From the NCBI GenBank assembly GCA_964483805.1, contig CAZADH010000334.1, forward strand, positions 1-6,227: a DNA stretch of 6,227 nucleotides, read 5' to 3'. Source of the stretch: CAZADH01 sp964483805. Lineage in GTDB: Bacteria; Muiribacteriota; Ozemobacteria; Ozemobacterales; Ozemobacteraceae. Both the position numbers and the translations under genes were made by a program. This document shows positions 5,258-6,227 of the stretch, one piece after another (position 1 is the first letter of the stretch; the number at the start of each line of letters is the position of its first letter). The notes beneath the pieces were generated by a model, which worked only from the letters and a program-made list of their open reading frames with translations, was not told the origin of the DNA and did not search any database.

Positions 5258-6227
5258 ATGAACTCCACCCTCTGCCCGCGACGCGCCCCGTGGCGCGTTG
5301 GCCTCGTGTTGCTGGCAATGTTGTCGGTGCTGGCCGGCGCGTCGGCCCGCGAGCGTTTTCGTGCGCCGCGGTGGCAACCGTTGCCGCCGGTATTGACCCC
5401 GACCACCTGGGCCGTCCACGCCAACGGTGACGCCGATCTGGCCGAAGGAGTCGCTGCCGGGATCCCGTTGCCGTTGGGCAGTCCCGTCGAGTTGAGCGAG
5501 GCCGACCGTGCGCAACCCCTCGCGGAGCCGCCTTCGTTCGCTGCTTCGTCGCCGGCCGCCGCCGTTCGCGACCTGGGGAGTATCGGGTTCAACTTCGACT
5601 CGCCCTACCTGCCGGGAGTGGCAACCGAGGCGGTTCTCGCCACCGACAGTGACGACCGTCTCTGGCCGGAACTGCCGCAGATTCCGGTGGTTGCGCCGGC
5701 CAGTGGTGCCGTGTCGTTGGGATCCTTGCTCGAGCTGGCCTGGGGGCAGAATCTGGAGCTGGCCATGCAGCGCATTCGCATCGACAGCGGCCTGTTCGAC
5801 GAAAAGAAGAGCGACAACGCCTTCGTGCCCAACCTCGATGCGCGCATGAGCAGCTCACTCTCGCACTATTACGACAAGGCGAGCCGTGAGTTCCAGGGGG
5901 GGTCACCGTCGCGCACCACGCTGTTCACGATCGCGCTGACCCAGAGCTATCCGGCTCTCGGCAAGCCGCTGGAACTGGAACGTAATCTTTCGCGCCTGCG
6001 CACCCTGCAGCGCCGTGTGCAACTGCACGCGGCCATGGTGGCCCTGGCCCGGCGGGTGATCGACACCTGGCTGGGCCTCGTGCGCAATCTCGAGACCATC
6101 AAGATCCACCGGCAGAACCTCGAGTTGATCGGCAAGTTGCGCGATATCGCCCTGCTCAATCAGGAGGTCGGCATCGCCCTCAAGAACGACATACTTCGTA
6201 TTGAAGTGCAGCAGGCCAACATCGAGG
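5258..6227 (+). CDS. TolC/CusC-family outer-membrane efflux protein (3' end beyond window)
   Basis: Open from ATG 5258 to the window edge: 323 codons without a stop. Residues 1-30 are a Sec signal peptide (arginines at 8, 9 and 13, hydrophobic core 14-26, cleavage after A-S-A). Residues ~31-149 are a Pro/Ala/acid-rich stretch unlike the family core. From ~150 the outer-membrane efflux protein fold begins: SLGSLLELAWGQNLELAMQR is the usual opening helix, followed by helical segments with strand-like stretches (TLFTIALTQSYP at 221-232) and coiled-coil helices such as VIDTWLGLVRNLETIK. Family members are trimeric channels that connect inner-membrane pumps with periplasmic adaptors to the outside, exporting metals, drugs or proteins. 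No adaptor or RND pump is in view, and substrate cannot be read from this part. It follows the copper ATPase-kinase gene on the same strand by 138 bp, which hints at a metal-efflux role. It lacks the lipobox cysteine of CusC-type lipoproteins. Confidence 0.82.
   Translation, partial: MNSTLCPRRAPWRVGLVLLAMLSVLAGASARERFRAPRWQPLPPVLTPTTWAVHANGDADLAEGVAAGIPLPLGSPVELSEADRAQPLAEPPSFAASSPAAAVRDLGSIGFNFDSPYLPGVATEAVLATDSDDRLWPELPQIPVVAPASGAVSLGSLLELAWGQNLELAMQRIRIDSGLFDEKKSDNAFVPNLDARMSSSLSHYYDKASREFQGGSPSRTTLFTIALTQSYPALGKPLELERNLSRLRTLQRRVQLHAAMVALARRVIDTWLGLVRNLETIKIHRQNLELIGKLRDIALLNQEVGIALKNDILRIEVQQANIE

Noticed and set aside
1..6227. tRNA, rRNA, CRISPR array, insertion sequence or attachment site
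   Set aside because: No cloverleaf, spaced direct repeats, transposase-like protein or terminal inverted repeats were seen on either strand.

Overview
The window is GC-rich throughout and reads like the chromosome of a Gram-negative bacterium, most likely a proteobacterium. The evidence is strong G/C preference at third codon positions, a TolC-type outer-membrane efflux gene, and a hybrid histidine kinase of the PAS/NtrB-like type. The species cannot be named from the sequence.

Layout. Positions 1-77 hold the first 25 codons of a secreted protein on the minus strand; the rest lies outside the window. A 374-bp divergent intergenic region follows, with two small dyads and a weak hairpin but no gene. 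One very large plus-strand gene (452-5119, 1555 aa) takes up most of the window. A 138-bp gap carries a reasonable sigma70-type promoter overlapped by an inverted repeat. The final gene, from 5258 past the window end, encodes the N-terminal part of a TolC/CusC-family outer-membrane efflux protein.

The central gene is the exciting part. Its first ~830 residues are a complete CopA-like Cu(I)-exporting P1B-ATPase (HMA domain, degenerate second HMA, TGES, CPC, DKTGT, HP, GDGTND, and the TM7/TM8 copper motifs). The frame then runs, without a stop, through one extra transmembrane helix into a three-helix membrane domain that I recognise as the ethylene-binding domain of plant ETR1-type receptors and their bacterial relatives (CGATH motif with Cu(I)-ligating Cys and His). 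After that come a coiled coil, PAS, HisKA, HATPase_c and a C-terminal receiver. In plants the ethylene receptor ETR1 obtains its Cu(I) cofactor through RAN1, a separate CopA-family ATPase. Here a RAN1-like pump and an ETR1-like copper-dependent receptor kinase are one polypeptide.

Proposed working (inference): the pump moves Cu(I) out of the cytoplasm and may load, or be monitored by, the adjacent copper-site sensor. The sensor signals through His1191 and Asp1480 to an unseen partner, since the protein has no DNA-binding or enzymatic output domain. The downstream outer-membrane efflux protein would suit metal or drug export, but appears to have its own promoter. Two positions known to form a functional pair in ETR1 (Asp25 and Lys91) are Asn and Asp here, so the ligand may be copper itself or something other than ethylene.
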